This document shows, in pieces, positions 25,862-34,570 of a stretch of 39,860 nucleotides of DNA; the stretch's first letter is position 1, and every line of letters begins with the position of its first letter. The notes beneath the pieces were generated by a model. The model did not search any database, was not told the DNA's origin, and was given only the letters and a program-made list of their open reading frames with translations. The DNA lies in NCBI GenBank assembly GCA_009781625.1, contig WQVI01000006.1, positions 1 through 39,860 of the forward strand, read 5' to 3'. This DNA comes from Defluviitaleaceae bacterium (lineage in GTDB: Bacteria > Bacillota > Clostridia > Lachnospirales > WRAX01). The position numbers and the translations under genes are program-made.

Positions 25862-26968
25862 ATGGAGCAATTAATTCACATAAGACAAAATATAATTGGC
25901 TTTTACAAAAAATTTGAAGTTATCATAAATTATTTGCTGAAATTTTTGGTGGGCCTGTTTATTTTTTCGAGGATAAACACCCTGGGGATGTATAGTGAAG
26001 ATTTTAACATCCTTTTCGGGGGTGCTACAGAAATTGCTTATGTGGCCCTGCTTTCCTTGCTTTTCACTATTTCACCGCCGTCAGTGGCGTTGTTTTTGGT
26101 GGCCGCGGCTGTCACAATACAGCTTTCCGCCGCATTTGAGGTTGCCGTCTTCGTCTTCTTTTTGATGGTGCTTCTTATTGTGTTTTACGCCCGTCTTTCG
26201 CCGCGCCGCTCTATGCTGATGCTGGCAATTATATTTGGCTTTTATTTCCATATTCCATACGCAGTGGTGCTTTTTGCCGGACTATTTTTCGGTATTTCAA
26301 GCATAATACCAATTGTACTGGGTACGGCTATATGGTATTTCTTGCCGTTTTTTACCAACTTAGCGGCAAATATGGCCCAAGCCACAGAAATTATGACAGA
26401 TATTGACCTTTTCGACCTGCCGACGGCGTTTATGGATGTTTTTGCTTTAATTTATGGCCAGCTAACCACAGATTTTAATTGGATTGTAATTGGCTTTGTC
26501 TTTGCGATGATGATACTGGCAGTGCATCTTATTTCGCTTATTTCATTAAACTATTCTAAGGATATCGCAATTGCTGTGGGTGCCATCATTGGCATAATAT
26601 CCATGGCAATGATAGTTTTTGTTATTGAGATTGACATGTCCATAGCTGGCATTATCTTTGGCAGCCTTGGCTCTGCACTATTGGTATGGCTTGCAAAGTT
26701 TTTTGACAATGTGGTGGATTATAAGCGTGTGGAGCGCGTAACTTTTGATGATGATGAATATATATATCATGTAAAAATTGTGCCTAAGGTTACTGCGGAA
26801 AAGGATGATACAAAGGGCGAAATGCGCGAAGTGCCAAGAAAAAAGGCGGCACCTGCGCCTAAGCCTAGGCCGGCAAAGCCCGGCCCAAAAGCTGCGCCGC
26901 CCGATGATGGTTACGGCTATCGCCCACGCATAACGCGTGACCCTGGCACTTTTGATGATGAGGAATAA
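25862..26968 (+). CDS. Hypothetical polytopic membrane protein upstream of cdaA
   Basis: A 368-residue protein with roughly eight to ten hydrophobic helices over the first 290 residues, then a cytoplasmic tail rich in Lys, Ala and Pro (KKAAPAPKPRPAKPGPKAAP) ending in acidic residues. I do not recognise a family; the N-terminal part superficially recalls the multi-helix N terminus of SpoIIE, but no phosphatase domain follows. AGGAGG is 11 bases before the ATG at 25862; a TTG at 25853 is too close to it. cdaA starts three bases after the stop, so the two genes are probably coupled. Confidence 0.7.
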   Translation: MEQLIHIRQNIIGFYKKFEVIINYLLKFLVGLFIFSRINTLGMYSEDFNILFGGATEIAYVALLSLLFTISPPSVALFLVAAAVTIQLSAAFEVAVFVFFLMVLLIVFYARLSPRRSMLMLAIIFGFYFHIPYAVVLFAGLFFGISSIIPIVLGTAIWYFLPFFTNLAANMAQATEIMTDIDLFDLPTAFMDVFALIYGQLTTDFNWIVIGFVFAMMILAVHLISLISLNYSKDIAIAVGAIIGIISMAMIVFVIEIDMSIAGIIFGSLGSALLVWLAKFFDNVVDYKRVERVTFDDDEYIYHVKIVPKVTAEKDDTKGEMREVPRKKAAPAPKPRPAKPGPKAAPPDDGYGYRPRITRDPGTFDDEE

Positions 26969-26971
26969 TAA

Positions 26972-27820
26972 ATGACAGATCTTATCACAAACTTATTTAC
27001 AAACATTCCGTCTTTAGCCATGCCGCGCCTTGTTATAGGTTCGATATTGGACATACTTTTCATTACCTTTGTGCTTTACAAAGTATTGATGTGGATAAAA
27101 CAAACACGGGGTTGGACGCTTCTTAAAGGCGTCATCATTATCGCAATTATATTTTTTGGTGCCACACTTTTGTCCATGGACGTTACAGTGTGGATTATAA
27201 CAGAAAGCCTCACCGTTGCCGCCATCGCAGCAGTAATTATTTTCCAGCCTGAAATTCGCAAAGCCCTGGAAAGCTTGGGCAAAAACCGCAACATCCCTTT
27301 CTTCAGCCCTCTGGAAGAAGGCCGCGAGACAAATTCTGCTTTGTGCATCGAAGAGATTGTCGATGCAACACAGAAAATGTCAAAGGTTAAGACAGGGGCC
27401 TTGATTGTAATAGAGCAGCAAGTGCCGCTGGGTGATCTTGAGGCAACCGGCGTGGCTATTGATGCCGTCGTCACAAGTCAGCTTCTTATCAATATTTTCG
27501 AGCATAACACACCGTTGCATGACGGTGCTGTTTTGATACGCGAAAACCGCGTAAAAGCCGCCACATGCATACTCCCCCTTACATCAGAACCCCTTGCAAG
27601 AGATTTGGGCACGCGCCATCGCGCTGCCGTTGGTGCTTCCGAGGTGTCCGATGCCTATGTGTTGGTGGTTTCCGAAGAAAGCGGCAAGATATCCATAGCA
27701 AAAGAGGGCAAGCTTCATCGCAATTTGTCCGAAAGCGATATAAAATCCATGCTTCTTGCCGACTTGCGCACGAAAAAGTCTCGCAAATTTATCCCTAACT
27801 TCAAAAGGAGGAAGGGCTGA
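26972..27820 (+). CDS. cdaA: Diadenylate cyclase CdaA
   Basis: Makes cyclic di-AMP from two ATP at the membrane. The 282-residue product has three N-terminal transmembrane helices (within 18-91) and the DAC domain with the catalytic DGA (184-186, in PLHDGAVLI) and RHR (215-217, in GTRHRAAVG). Both motifs are intact. Cyclic di-AMP controls potassium and osmolyte uptake and cell-wall homeostasis in Firmicutes. The order cdaA-cdaR-glmM is the classic arrangement, with TGATG overlap to cdaR. Confidence 0.96.
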   Translation: MTDLITNLFTNIPSLAMPRLVIGSILDILFITFVLYKVLMWIKQTRGWTLLKGVIIIAIIFFGATLLSMDVTVWIITESLTVAAIAAVIIFQPEIRKALESLGKNRNIPFFSPLEEGRETNSALCIEEIVDATQKMSKVKTGALIVIEQQVPLGDLEATGVAIDAVVTSQLLINIFEHNTPLHDGAVLIRENRVKAATCILPLTSEPLARDLGTRHRAAVGASEVSDAYVLVVSEESGKISIAKEGKLHRNLSESDIKSMLLADLRTKKSRKFIPNFKRRKG

Positions 27821-29211
27821 TGAAAAAAACGTTGATAAGCTTTAAAAATATACTTTTACGAAATATTTCCTGGAAGATTGCCTCCTTCATCATGGCCTTT
27901 GCTATCTGGTTTTTCGTCATGAATGTTGTAGACCCTATGCGCACAGAAACAGTTACTTTTGATCTGCAATTGCGCAATGAAGACGGCCTTGCGGCGGGTG
28001 CTATGGGCATACATCTTGATAATATCAACCAATTGCGCAATCAGACGATACAAGTATCCGCCCGGGGCACAGGTGAAAGAATTGATGCACTTCGGGACAG
28101 CTTTGTTGCATATATTGATTTATCCACAGCTGACATCATAAGCGCCGTGCATGTTCGTAACCAAAACCAGCTGCGCGTATCGGTGAACCCTTCAGGTGTC
28201 CCCAGTGGAATAGAAATTATAGGAATAAGTCCCAGCACAGTCGTATTGCAATTGGATGCTATAGAGACGGTTGAGATTGAGGTAGAGGTTGTGACCTCGG
28301 GCGAGGTAGCCGATGGATTTATCATTTTGCCGGAATCCATTAGTGTTAGCCCAAGCGTGGTATCTGTTACGGGCCCCTCAAACACAGTAGGTACAATAGA
28401 AAGCCTTGTTGTGATGGTGGCTGTTGATGACGCCACTTCTTCCATCTCTTTAACAGGCGAGGTTGTTTCCCCCATGAACGCCGCAGGCACGCTTGTTCCG
28501 CTGACACATCTGCATATTGAAAGCACCGTGGATATAGAGGTACCCGTTTTCCGCCGCGGTGGCGTACAGGTTTTACAGCCCCAGGTGCAGGCCAGCCCAC
28601 CGGAGGGGTATGGCATCCGTTATATTGCATGGAGCCCCCAGACATTAGACGTGGCAGGGGAAGAAGGTGCCATTGAGGCGTTAGCACCCATATTGCTCTC
28701 TCCTATTCCTAATGGTTATGTAGAAAACCACACTGCTGATTTTTCTATGATATATGACCTTAGAAATTACCTGCCTCAAGGCGTGTTTTTGATAGACCCA
28801 AGCCGCCACACAATTTCTGTTGATGTTTTTGTAGAGCCCATCGTGCAAGAAAGCTTTACAATATCCAGAGATAGCTTCCAAATTATGGGCTTATCTCCAT
28901 ATGTTGAGGTTATAACCGAAGAGATCACTGTCACTTTATCCGGTTTGCAGTCCGCAATGGCGGAAGTTGGCAATATTACGCCCACAGCCTTTTTGGGAAG
29001 TTTGGATTTAACAATGGAAGGTTTCCACGAAGTTCCTTTTATCATTGGCCACCCCAACGGTGTAAGCATTGTGGGTGAAGCACCTATGCTTGTTGTCTAC
29101 ATTGGAGCTCAAGATGAAGAAGATGATGAATACGAAAACGACTACGAAGGAATAGAGGAAGACAATTTAGAAGAAGATAATGATGAGGAAGAGGAAGACG
29201 AAAGGGATTGA
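27820..29211 (+). CDS. cdaR: CdaA regulator CdaR (YbbR repeats)
   Basis: A membrane-anchored, extracytoplasmic protein that modulates CdaA activity. The 463-residue product has one N-terminal transmembrane helix (about 17-38), then several YbbR domains recognisable by repeated patterns such as VTFDLQLRN, VRVSARGTGE-like and VTGPSNTVGTIESLVV, and a highly acidic C-terminal tail (about the last 35 residues, mostly Glu, Asp and Asn). The tail is longer and more acidic than I would expect. AAGGAGG lies before the start. Its stop overlaps an alternative TTG of glmM. Confidence 0.9.
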   Translation: MKKTLISFKNILLRNISWKIASFIMAFAIWFFVMNVVDPMRTETVTFDLQLRNEDGLAAGAMGIHLDNINQLRNQTIQVSARGTGERIDALRDSFVAYIDLSTADIISAVHVRNQNQLRVSVNPSGVPSGIEIIGISPSTVVLQLDAIETVEIEVEVVTSGEVADGFIILPESISVSPSVVSVTGPSNTVGTIESLVVMVAVDDATSSISLTGEVVSPMNAAGTLVPLTHLHIESTVDIEVPVFRRGGVQVLQPQVQASPPEGYGIRYIAWSPQTLDVAGEEGAIEALAPILLSPIPNGYVENHTADFSMIYDLRNYLPQGVFLIDPSRHTISVDVFVEPIVQESFTISRDSFQIMGLSPYVEVITEEITVTLSGLQSAMAEVGNITPTAFLGSLDLTMEGFHEVPFIIGHPNGVSIVGEAPMLVVYIGAQDEEDDEYENDYEGIEEDNLEEDNDEEEEDERD

Positions 29212-29216
29212 TTGAT

Positions 29217-30551
29217 ATGGGAAGGTTGTTTGGCACAGATGGCGTGCGAGGCTGCGCCGGCACACATCTTACGGCACGTCTGGCCTTTGATTTAGGTATA
29301 GCAAGCGCGAAAACACTAACAAAATCTTATGATAAACCGGTTGTTTTGATAGGCATGGACACACGTATATCCTGCGAGATGCTTGTTGCAGCTTTAACAG
29401 CGGGTATTTGCTCTGTTGGGGTGGATGTATATAACGCAGGCGTTGTGCCCACGCCGGCCGTGGCGTATCTTGTACGTAAATATGGGTTTTCTGCGGGCAT
29501 CATGGTATCCGCATCCCACAATGCTTTTGACGACAATGGCATAAAATTTTACAACGGACAGGGACTCAAGCTTTCTGATGAAATTGAGAATGAAATTGAA
29601 ACGGCCATAGGTGCTGATGTGCAGCAGGCCGCAGGTGCTGATATCGGCCGTGTTTATGAATCTGACACGGCAATTGCAGACTATGCAGAATTTTTACACA
29701 CCGAAACCAACACAAATCTTACCGGCCTAAAAATTGCGCTGGACTGCGCAAATGGCGCGACGTATATCGCCGCACCTCATGTGTTTGGCTTGCTTGATGC
29801 GGATATCAGCATCATCGCAAATATGCCTGATGGTGTTAACATTAACAAAGATTGTGGGTCTACACATATAAGTGCCCTAGCAAAATATGTAAAGGGCGGC
29901 AACTTTGATATCGGTTTTGCCTTTGATGGCGATGGCGACCGCTGCTTTGCCGTTGATGAAAACGGCGATATAATTGATGGCGATATGATTATGGCTATAA
30001 TTGGCAAGCATTGGAAGGAAGAGGGCCTGTTAGCCAAAGATACCATAGTTGCCACAGTGATGAGCAATCTTGGTTTCTTCCAGGATGCTGAAAAAGCGGG
30101 CATCAATGTAGAGCAAGCAAAAGTTGGCGACCGCTATGTGATGGAGAAAATGATGGAAGGCGGTTTTAGCCTTGGCGGCGAACAAAGCGGCCATATAATT
30201 TGCTTAAACCATCATACATCGGGGGACGGCATTTTGGCGGCCATTGTGCTGGCATCTATCGTAAAAGAAACAGGCAAACCCCTGTCCCAGCTTAACACAA
30301 TGAAATTAATGCCGCAAGTGTTGAAAAATGCGAAAATCTCCAATAACGTGAAGGATGAAGTGCTGGCTGACGAGGCCATAAAGGCTGAAATTGCGGCAAT
30401 TGAGGCAAAATACGATGGCAACGGCAGGGTGTTGATACGCCCTTCGGGCACAGAGCCCCTGGTGCGCGTGATGATAGAGGGTAATGATATTGATGAAATT
30501 ACGGCGGACGCCGCGAGGCTTGCACAAATGATGGAGGGCTATATAAAATGA
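29217..30551 (+). CDS. glmM: Phosphoglucosamine mutase
   Basis: Converts glucosamine 6-phosphate to glucosamine 1-phosphate on the route to UDP-N-acetylglucosamine for peptidoglycan. The 444-residue product starts MGRLFGTDGVRG, carries the phosphoserine loop VSASHNAFDDNGIKF (Ser100), the magnesium loop FDGDGDR and the phosphate-binding RPSGTEPLVRVMIEG. The ATG at 29217 has AAAGGG 10 bases upstream; a TTG at 29208 is possible. GlmM activity is inhibited by CdaA in some species. Stop and next start overlap by four bases. Confidence 0.96.
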   Translation: MGRLFGTDGVRGCAGTHLTARLAFDLGIASAKTLTKSYDKPVVLIGMDTRISCEMLVAALTAGICSVGVDVYNAGVVPTPAVAYLVRKYGFSAGIMVSASHNAFDDNGIKFYNGQGLKLSDEIENEIETAIGADVQQAAGADIGRVYESDTAIADYAEFLHTETNTNLTGLKIALDCANGATYIAAPHVFGLLDADISIIANMPDGVNINKDCGSTHISALAKYVKGGNFDIGFAFDGDGDRCFAVDENGDIIDGDMIMAIIGKHWKEEGLLAKDTIVATVMSNLGFFQDAEKAGINVEQAKVGDRYVMEKMMEGGFSLGGEQSGHIICLNHHTSGDGILAAIVLASIVKETGKPLSQLNTMKLMPQVLKNAKISNNVKDEVLADEAIKAEIAAIEAKYDGNGRVLIRPSGTEPLVRVMIEGNDIDEITADAARLAQMMEGYIK

Positions 30552-31249
30552 TTGGCATTATAGGGGCCATGGCCATCGAGGTTGATGGCCTTTTGGCTGT
30601 AATGGAAAATACCGAAAAGACAACAATTAGCGGCATGGACTTTTTTGCCGGTAAAATTGTGGACAAGCCTACCGTGGTTGCCCGTTGCGGCATAGGCAAG
30701 GTACATGCCGCTATGTGCGCACAGACGATGATAACAGGCTTTACCGTTACCGCTGTGATAAATTTAGGTGTTGCGGGTGCCATCGACAATGCGCTTAATA
30801 TTGGCGACGTTGTAGTGTCTCATGACCTTATTCACCACGATGCAATGGCCACCACTTTTGGCTATCCCGTCGGGCAAATTCCCGGCATTGATGTGCTGGC
30901 CTTTGCCGCCGATGATGGCTTGGTTAAATCCGCTATATCAGCTTACGAAACTGTTTTTACGGGTGGCACAAACAAAGCCCACCACGGCCGCATCGCCACC
31001 GGCGACCAATTTGTTAACACCGCGGCGCAAAAGCAGCAAATTTCGGATAATTTTACAGCCTTGTGCGTTGAAATGGAAGGAGCCGCCATCGCACAAGTAT
31101 GTTACATAAATAAAATTCCTTTCGTTGTCATCCGCGCCATTTCAGACAAAGCCGACGGCAGCGCCGATATGGATTTTGAAAAATTTGTTATGCAGGCCGC
31201 CGAAAATTCTACAAAGGTTGTGGTAAGGATGATGGAGGGATGGCTGTGA
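30548..31249 (+). CDS. mtnN: 5'-methylthioadenosine/S-adenosylhomocysteine nucleosidase
   Basis: Cleaves adenine from methylthioadenosine and S-adenosylhomocysteine, recycling products of methylation and polyamine synthesis. The 233-residue product has MIGIIGAMAIEVDGL at the N terminus, INLGVAGAID for phosphate/ribose-side contacts, MEGAAIAQVCY for ribose recognition and RAISDKADGSAD with the catalytic aspartate. It is cotranscribed with glmM (ATGA overlap) and nth. Confidence 0.93.
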   Translation: MIGIIGAMAIEVDGLLAVMENTEKTTISGMDFFAGKIVDKPTVVARCGIGKVHAAMCAQTMITGFTVTAVINLGVAGAIDNALNIGDVVVSHDLIHHDAMATTFGYPVGQIPGIDVLAFAADDGLVKSAISAYETVFTGGTNKAHHGRIATGDQFVNTAAQKQQISDNFTALCVEMEGAAIAQVCYINKIPFVVIRAISDKADGSADMDFEKFVMQAAENSTKVVVRMMEGWL

Positions 31250-31881
31250 AGAAAGCTGACAGGGTAAAAGCCATTTTGGCGGCACTTGATGCGCAATATC
31301 CCTACGAGGACAAATGCTATCTCAATTATTCTGCACCATACGAATTGTTGTTTGCCACCATCCTAAGCGCGCAATGCACCGACGACCGTGTAAATATAGT
31401 GACGGCGCAACTTTTCGTAAAATATCCTACACTTGAGGCCTTTGCACGCGCAGATTTGGCAGAAATGGAGCAAGATGTAAAACCAACAGGCTTTTTCCGC
31501 AATAAGGCGAAAAGCCTTGTTTTTTGCGCACAAGCCCTGCTTCACAATCATGGCGGGCAACTGCCCTCTAGCATTGATGAGCTAACAAAACTGCCGGGCG
31601 TAGGCCGCAAAACGGCAAATGTGGTGCGCTGTCACATTTTTGGCTTGCCAAGTGTTGTCGTTGATACACATGTAAAGCGCATTTCCGCCCGCCTGGGTTT
31701 AACAAAAAACGATGACCCCACAAAAATAGAATTTGACCTTATGAAGATTTTACCAAAAAACCATTGGATACGCTACAACCACCAAATTATCGCCTTCGGC
31801 CGCGAAATTTGCAAAGCACCCAATGCCAAATGCCATTTATGTTTCATAACCAACCTTTGCCCCGCTTATAAATCCTCTTAA
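31246..31881 (+). CDS. nth: Endonuclease III
   Basis: A base-excision repair glycosylase and AP lyase for oxidised pyrimidines. The product has LLFATILSAQCTDDRVN, the helix-hairpin-helix LPGVGRKTANVV with the catalytic lysine, VVDTHVKRISARLG with the catalytic aspartate, and the 4Fe-4S ligands C-x6-C-x2-C-x5-C (CKAPNAKCHLCFITNLC). GTG at 31246 stands 6 bases after GGAGGG; an ATG at 31240 abuts the same site and is the alternative. Either start overlaps the end of the nucleosidase gene. Confidence 0.95.
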   Translation: MKKADRVKAILAALDAQYPYEDKCYLNYSAPYELLFATILSAQCTDDRVNIVTAQLFVKYPTLEAFARADLAEMEQDVKPTGFFRNKAKSLVFCAQALLHNHGGQLPSSIDELTKLPGVGRKTANVVRCHIFGLPSVVVDTHVKRISARLGLTKNDDPTKIEFDLMKILPKNHWIRYNHQIIAFGREICKAPNAKCHLCFITNLCPAYKSS

Positions 31882-31913
31882 AATGGTAAAGCTATATTTT
31901 AGGAGGGATGACC

Positions 31914-32084
31914 ATGAATAATACAGAATTTGCAAAAGTTAGAGAGAGCTTTAAAAAGGCAGACACATCAAGAAAAATTGAGATATATGTAAATGCTCAA
32001 GGGCTGGATTTGGCGCAATATAGAGAGCTACTGTCGTATTTTCCTGTAGGCGAGCTTAGCAAGCTAGAAAAGGCTTTGGGGTAA
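31914..32084 (+). CDS. Small hypothetical protein (56 aa)
   Basis: A 56-residue ORF with a strong AGGAGGG site 7 bases before the ATG, 32 bases after nth. The product is charged and helical (MNNTEFAKVRESFKKADTSR, later GLDLAQYRELLSYFPVGELS). There is no signal peptide or membrane segment. I do not recognise a characterised family. Ribosome site, codon use and place in the operon support a real gene. Confidence 0.65.
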   Translation: MNNTEFAKVRESFKKADTSRKIEIYVNAQGLDLAQYRELLSYFPVGELSKLEKALG

Positions 32085-32090
32085 GAAAGG

Positions 32091-32195
32091 ATGTTTAATT
32101 TTATGGCAAAGGATAGTCAAATTGATTCTAAAGAGGTGCGTAAGCAAAAAGCGCGTGGCGGCCCAACACATGCAGAATCTGGCAATGATGACTAG
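32091..32195 (+). CDS. Very small hypothetical ORF (34 aa)
   Basis: It begins 6 bases after the previous stop: MFNFMAKDSQIDSKEVRKQK and 14 more residues, ending in GNDD. AAGAAAGG directly abuts the first ATG; the second ATG (32103) has it at a better distance and would give 30 residues. The product is hydrophilic. It is followed by a strong terminator, so it is the last possible gene of the operon. Translation is uncertain. Confidence 0.4.
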   Translation: MFNFMAKDSQIDSKEVRKQKARGGPTHAESGNDD

Positions 32196-32240
32196 GGCAG
32201 AAATGCCAAAAAACACTCTGTTGAGAGAAGTGACGTATAT

Positions 32241-32268
32241 AAAGGCGACCAAATGGTCGCCTTTTTTT
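32241..32268. terminator. Rho-independent terminator after nth operon
   Basis: AAAGGCGACC (32241-32250), a four-base loop and GGTCGCCTTT (32255-32264), followed by TTTT. This ends the long plus-strand operon. The reverse strand has a shorter T-stretch and might also help end the convergent dnaX-bofC transcript. Confidence 0.88.
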
Positions 32269-32318
32269 ATATAATCGCTAAACCTAAAACGTCCATAAGG
32301 CACCACAGATGATGGCCT

Positions 32319-32987
32319 CTACGAACTAAAATCTTCTAACGCACGCATAAGCTCTTCTGTTCCCATAACTTTAATGCCCTCTAAAAGCCGATGCTGCTCT
32401 TCTTCGGCAAGGGCGGCGATAGGCCTGGTGGTTAGCTCTTTTATGCTGTAATATTCATCATCGTAAAATACTGCAATATAGCCTTCGTGTACGCCTATAA
32501 CGTATAGACGATACTGTGTCTGGGTGTTTTGCCGCAGATGCACCTCATAGGGCGAAAAGGACATCACCTGCCAGTCCGCAAACATGGCGGCAAGGTCGTC
32601 TTCTGTCATATCCAGCAGAAAATGGGCAGGATATTCAATGATGGTCTCAAAACCGCCGCTGATGGGATAATAATATTCATAAAATATGCGGGTGTCGGGC
32701 AAAATTCTGGGGATAATTGGTATTTGAGCCTCGGCATCATTATACACAAAAAAGCCTTCATGCTCACTATCCACAGGGAATTGCGGGTCTAGGCCCACAA
32801 TGGCAGTTTCCAGATTTAGTGCGGCGGGTTGGGCGGCTTCGTATGTCAGTTGCCTGCCACTGCCAAAGGATATGACAAACCATGTCGCAAAGCCCGCCAT
32901 AGCTACAATCATTACAATTATGCTAGGAAATATAATTCTTATCATATGGGTTAACTTCCAATCTATTTTTATTGAAAGTTTTTCCAT
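32319..32987 (-). CDS. BofC C-terminal domain-like membrane protein
   Basis: A 222-residue protein with one N-terminal membrane helix (about 17-40) and an extracytoplasmic part. The last 80 residues read like the BofC C-terminal domain: YRLYVIGVHEGYIAVFYDDE, IKELTTRPIAALAEEEQHRL, LEGIKVMGTEELMRALEDFS. In Bacillus, BofC controls the SpoIVB protease that triggers sigma-K activation in the forespore. The match is from memory of the pattern. There is no clear ribosome site at 32987; a second ATG (32945) has a weak GGAAG. It lies 52 bases after dnaX and may be cotranscribed. Confidence 0.6.
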   Translation of the reverse strand: MEKLSIKIDWKLTHMIRIIFPSIIVMIVAMAGFATWFVISFGSGRQLTYEAAQPAALNLETAIVGLDPQFPVDSEHEGFFVYNDAEAQIPIIPRILPDTRIFYEYYYPISGGFETIIEYPAHFLLDMTEDDLAAMFADWQVMSFSPYEVHLRQNTQTQYRLYVIGVHEGYIAVFYDDEYYSIKELTTRPIAALAEEEQHRLLEGIKVMGTEELMRALEDFSS

Positions 32988-33039
32988 TTTATATATTTAC
33001 TATACATGGCTTATCATCGCTTTTTTGCTTTGCTTGTTC

Positions 33040-34524
33040 CTATCCTTCCTCAACCTCAAAGTCTATCATACTTTTCAGCTTGTCAATGCCGCCATCTGCA
33101 TAATTAAAATCATCCGCCAAATTGTATTTTTTGCGATGCCTGTCGTCGTAGAAGTTTTTTGCGATGATGTTAACAGAAAATTCTAGGCTATAGCGTTTGC
33201 GCAGCCTGTCCGTGATGTATTCGGCATGGCGGCGCAGATGGCTTTCTATAAACACGTCAGGGCAGACGATGTAAAGATGCTCGTCTTCAAGAAAGCCTGC
33301 TTGGGTTTTGCCTATGAAAGGGGCGAAGCTGGCCTCGAAGTCCTTGATGAAATTGGGCCAGTCCAGAAGGACATTGCGGATGTCTTCGGGGATGGCTTTT
33401 TTCTTGGGGGGTTCTGGTTCTGGGGCGGGGGTTTGCGGCTTGGGGGATGGCGGCAGGGTACCGCCCCTACTTTCGGCCGGTTGCGGCGGCGGCGCTTGTG
33501 CCGGGCCGCAAATATATTCTATGCACATCACTTCCAGTGCCAGCCGCGCCGAGGTTGCTTGGCGCATATTTCTTGCCACCTCTGAGAAGGCGGTAATCAT
33601 ACGAATGGTGTCATCATAGCCTTCCATGCCATCAGCAGTAGCGGCGATAAGGCGGTTTCGCAGATGCGATAGCATTTCTTGCGCAAATTGGGCAAAGTCC
33701 CGCCCTTTTGCGGAAAGGTCTTCAATGATGGCAAGGCATTTATCAGTTTGCTTGGCCGTCAGCGCATCCATCATATCAAAAAACACCGCGTCATTTACAG
33801 AGCCTGTAATTTCCAAGGCCTTTTCCAGCGTAATTTCTTCGCCGTAATACAGCGAGGCGCATCTGTCAAGCAAGCTTAGGGCATCACGCCAAGAGCCATC
33901 CGAAAGGCGGGCCACATAGGCCAAAGCTTCTGGAGAAACGGCAATGCCTTCCCCGGTCATGTAGTTCGCAAGGGCTTGCTCCATCTGTGCCGGATTTGCC
34001 CTGTGAAAATCAAAGCGCATAAGGCGCGAATGTATGGTAGCGGGGATTTTGTGGGGGTCAGTTGTGGCCAAAATGAAGATGACGTGGGGCGGCGGCTCTT
34101 CCAGTGTCTTTAGCAGGGCGTTGAAAGCACCCGTGGACAGCATATGCACCTCGTCCACGATATACACCTTGTAGCGGCCCATGGCGGGATAGCGCACTTC
34201 TTCGCGCAGGTCACGGATATTGTCCACACCATTGTTGCTGGCGGCGTCAATTTCAATTACGTCCATGGAAGCCCCTGTGGCAATGTCCACACAGCTGGGA
34301 CACACACCGCAAACGTCACTGTCTTGCGGGTTTTCGCAATTTACCGCCCGGGCAAAAACCTTGGCAAAGGTGGTTTTGCCCGTGCCGCGGGTGCCGCAAA
34401 AGAGATAGGCGTGGGTTATGCGGTTGTGCGCTATTTGGTTTTTCAGGGTTTTTACAATATGCTCTTGGCCCACAACGTCCGCGAAGGACATAGGGCGAAG
34501 TTTGCGGTATAACGCGGTATACAT
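33040..34524 (-). CDS. dnaX: DNA polymerase III subunit gamma/tau
   Basis: The clamp-loader ATPase subunit that organises the replisome. At 494 residues it has MYTALYRKLRPMSFADVVGQ, Walker A GTRGTGKTT, a four-cysteine zinc module (C-x8-C-x2-C-x2-C, around NPQDSDVCGVCPSC), YIVDEVHML as Walker B and ATTDPHKIPATIHSR as sensor region, followed by domain III and a Pro-rich linker leading to a short tau tail. AAAGGAG stands 10 bases before the ATG. The linker includes a copy of the GTAGGGGCG palindrome (33448-33470), translated as ESRGGTLPP. The usual downstream ybaB-recR pair is absent. Confidence 0.95.
   Translation of the reverse strand: MYTALYRKLRPMSFADVVGQEHIVKTLKNQIAHNRITHAYLFCGTRGTGKTTFAKVFARAVNCENPQDSDVCGVCPSCVDIATGASMDVIEIDAASNNGVDNIRDLREEVRYPAMGRYKVYIVDEVHMLSTGAFNALLKTLEEPPPHVIFILATTDPHKIPATIHSRLMRFDFHRANPAQMEQALANYMTGEGIAVSPEALAYVARLSDGSWRDALSLLDRCASLYYGEEITLEKALEITGSVNDAVFFDMMDALTAKQTDKCLAIIEDLSAKGRDFAQFAQEMLSHLRNRLIAATADGMEGYDDTIRMITAFSEVARNMRQATSARLALEVMCIEYICGPAQAPPPQPAESRGGTLPPSPKPQTPAPEPEPPKKKAIPEDIRNVLLDWPNFIKDFEASFAPFIGKTQAGFLEDEHLYIVCPDVFIESHLRRHAEYITDRLRKRYSLEFSVNIIAKNFYDDRHRKKYNLADDFNYADGGIDKLKSMIDFEVEEG
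33448..33470. repeat. GTAGGGGCG palindromic repeat inside dnaX
   Basis: On the minus strand it reads GTAGGGGCGGTACCCTGCC followed by GCC. It has the same ends as the intergenic copies and a different centre. It sits in the Pro-rich linker of the gamma/tau subunit, in frame, where extra residues are tolerated. Confidence 0.6.
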
Positions 34525-34549
34525 ATGGCTACATCTCCTTTAACAGTGG

Positions 34550-34565
34550 GCGGATTGCTATCCGC
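34550..34565. other. Small hairpin in the dnaX leader
   Basis: GCGGAT, TGCT, ATCCGC: a perfect 6-bp stem, 26 bases upstream of the dnaX start on the minus strand and between it and element C. It has no T-run. It could lie in the dnaX 5' leader; function unknown. Confidence 0.3.
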
Positions 34566-34570
34566 TCTTA

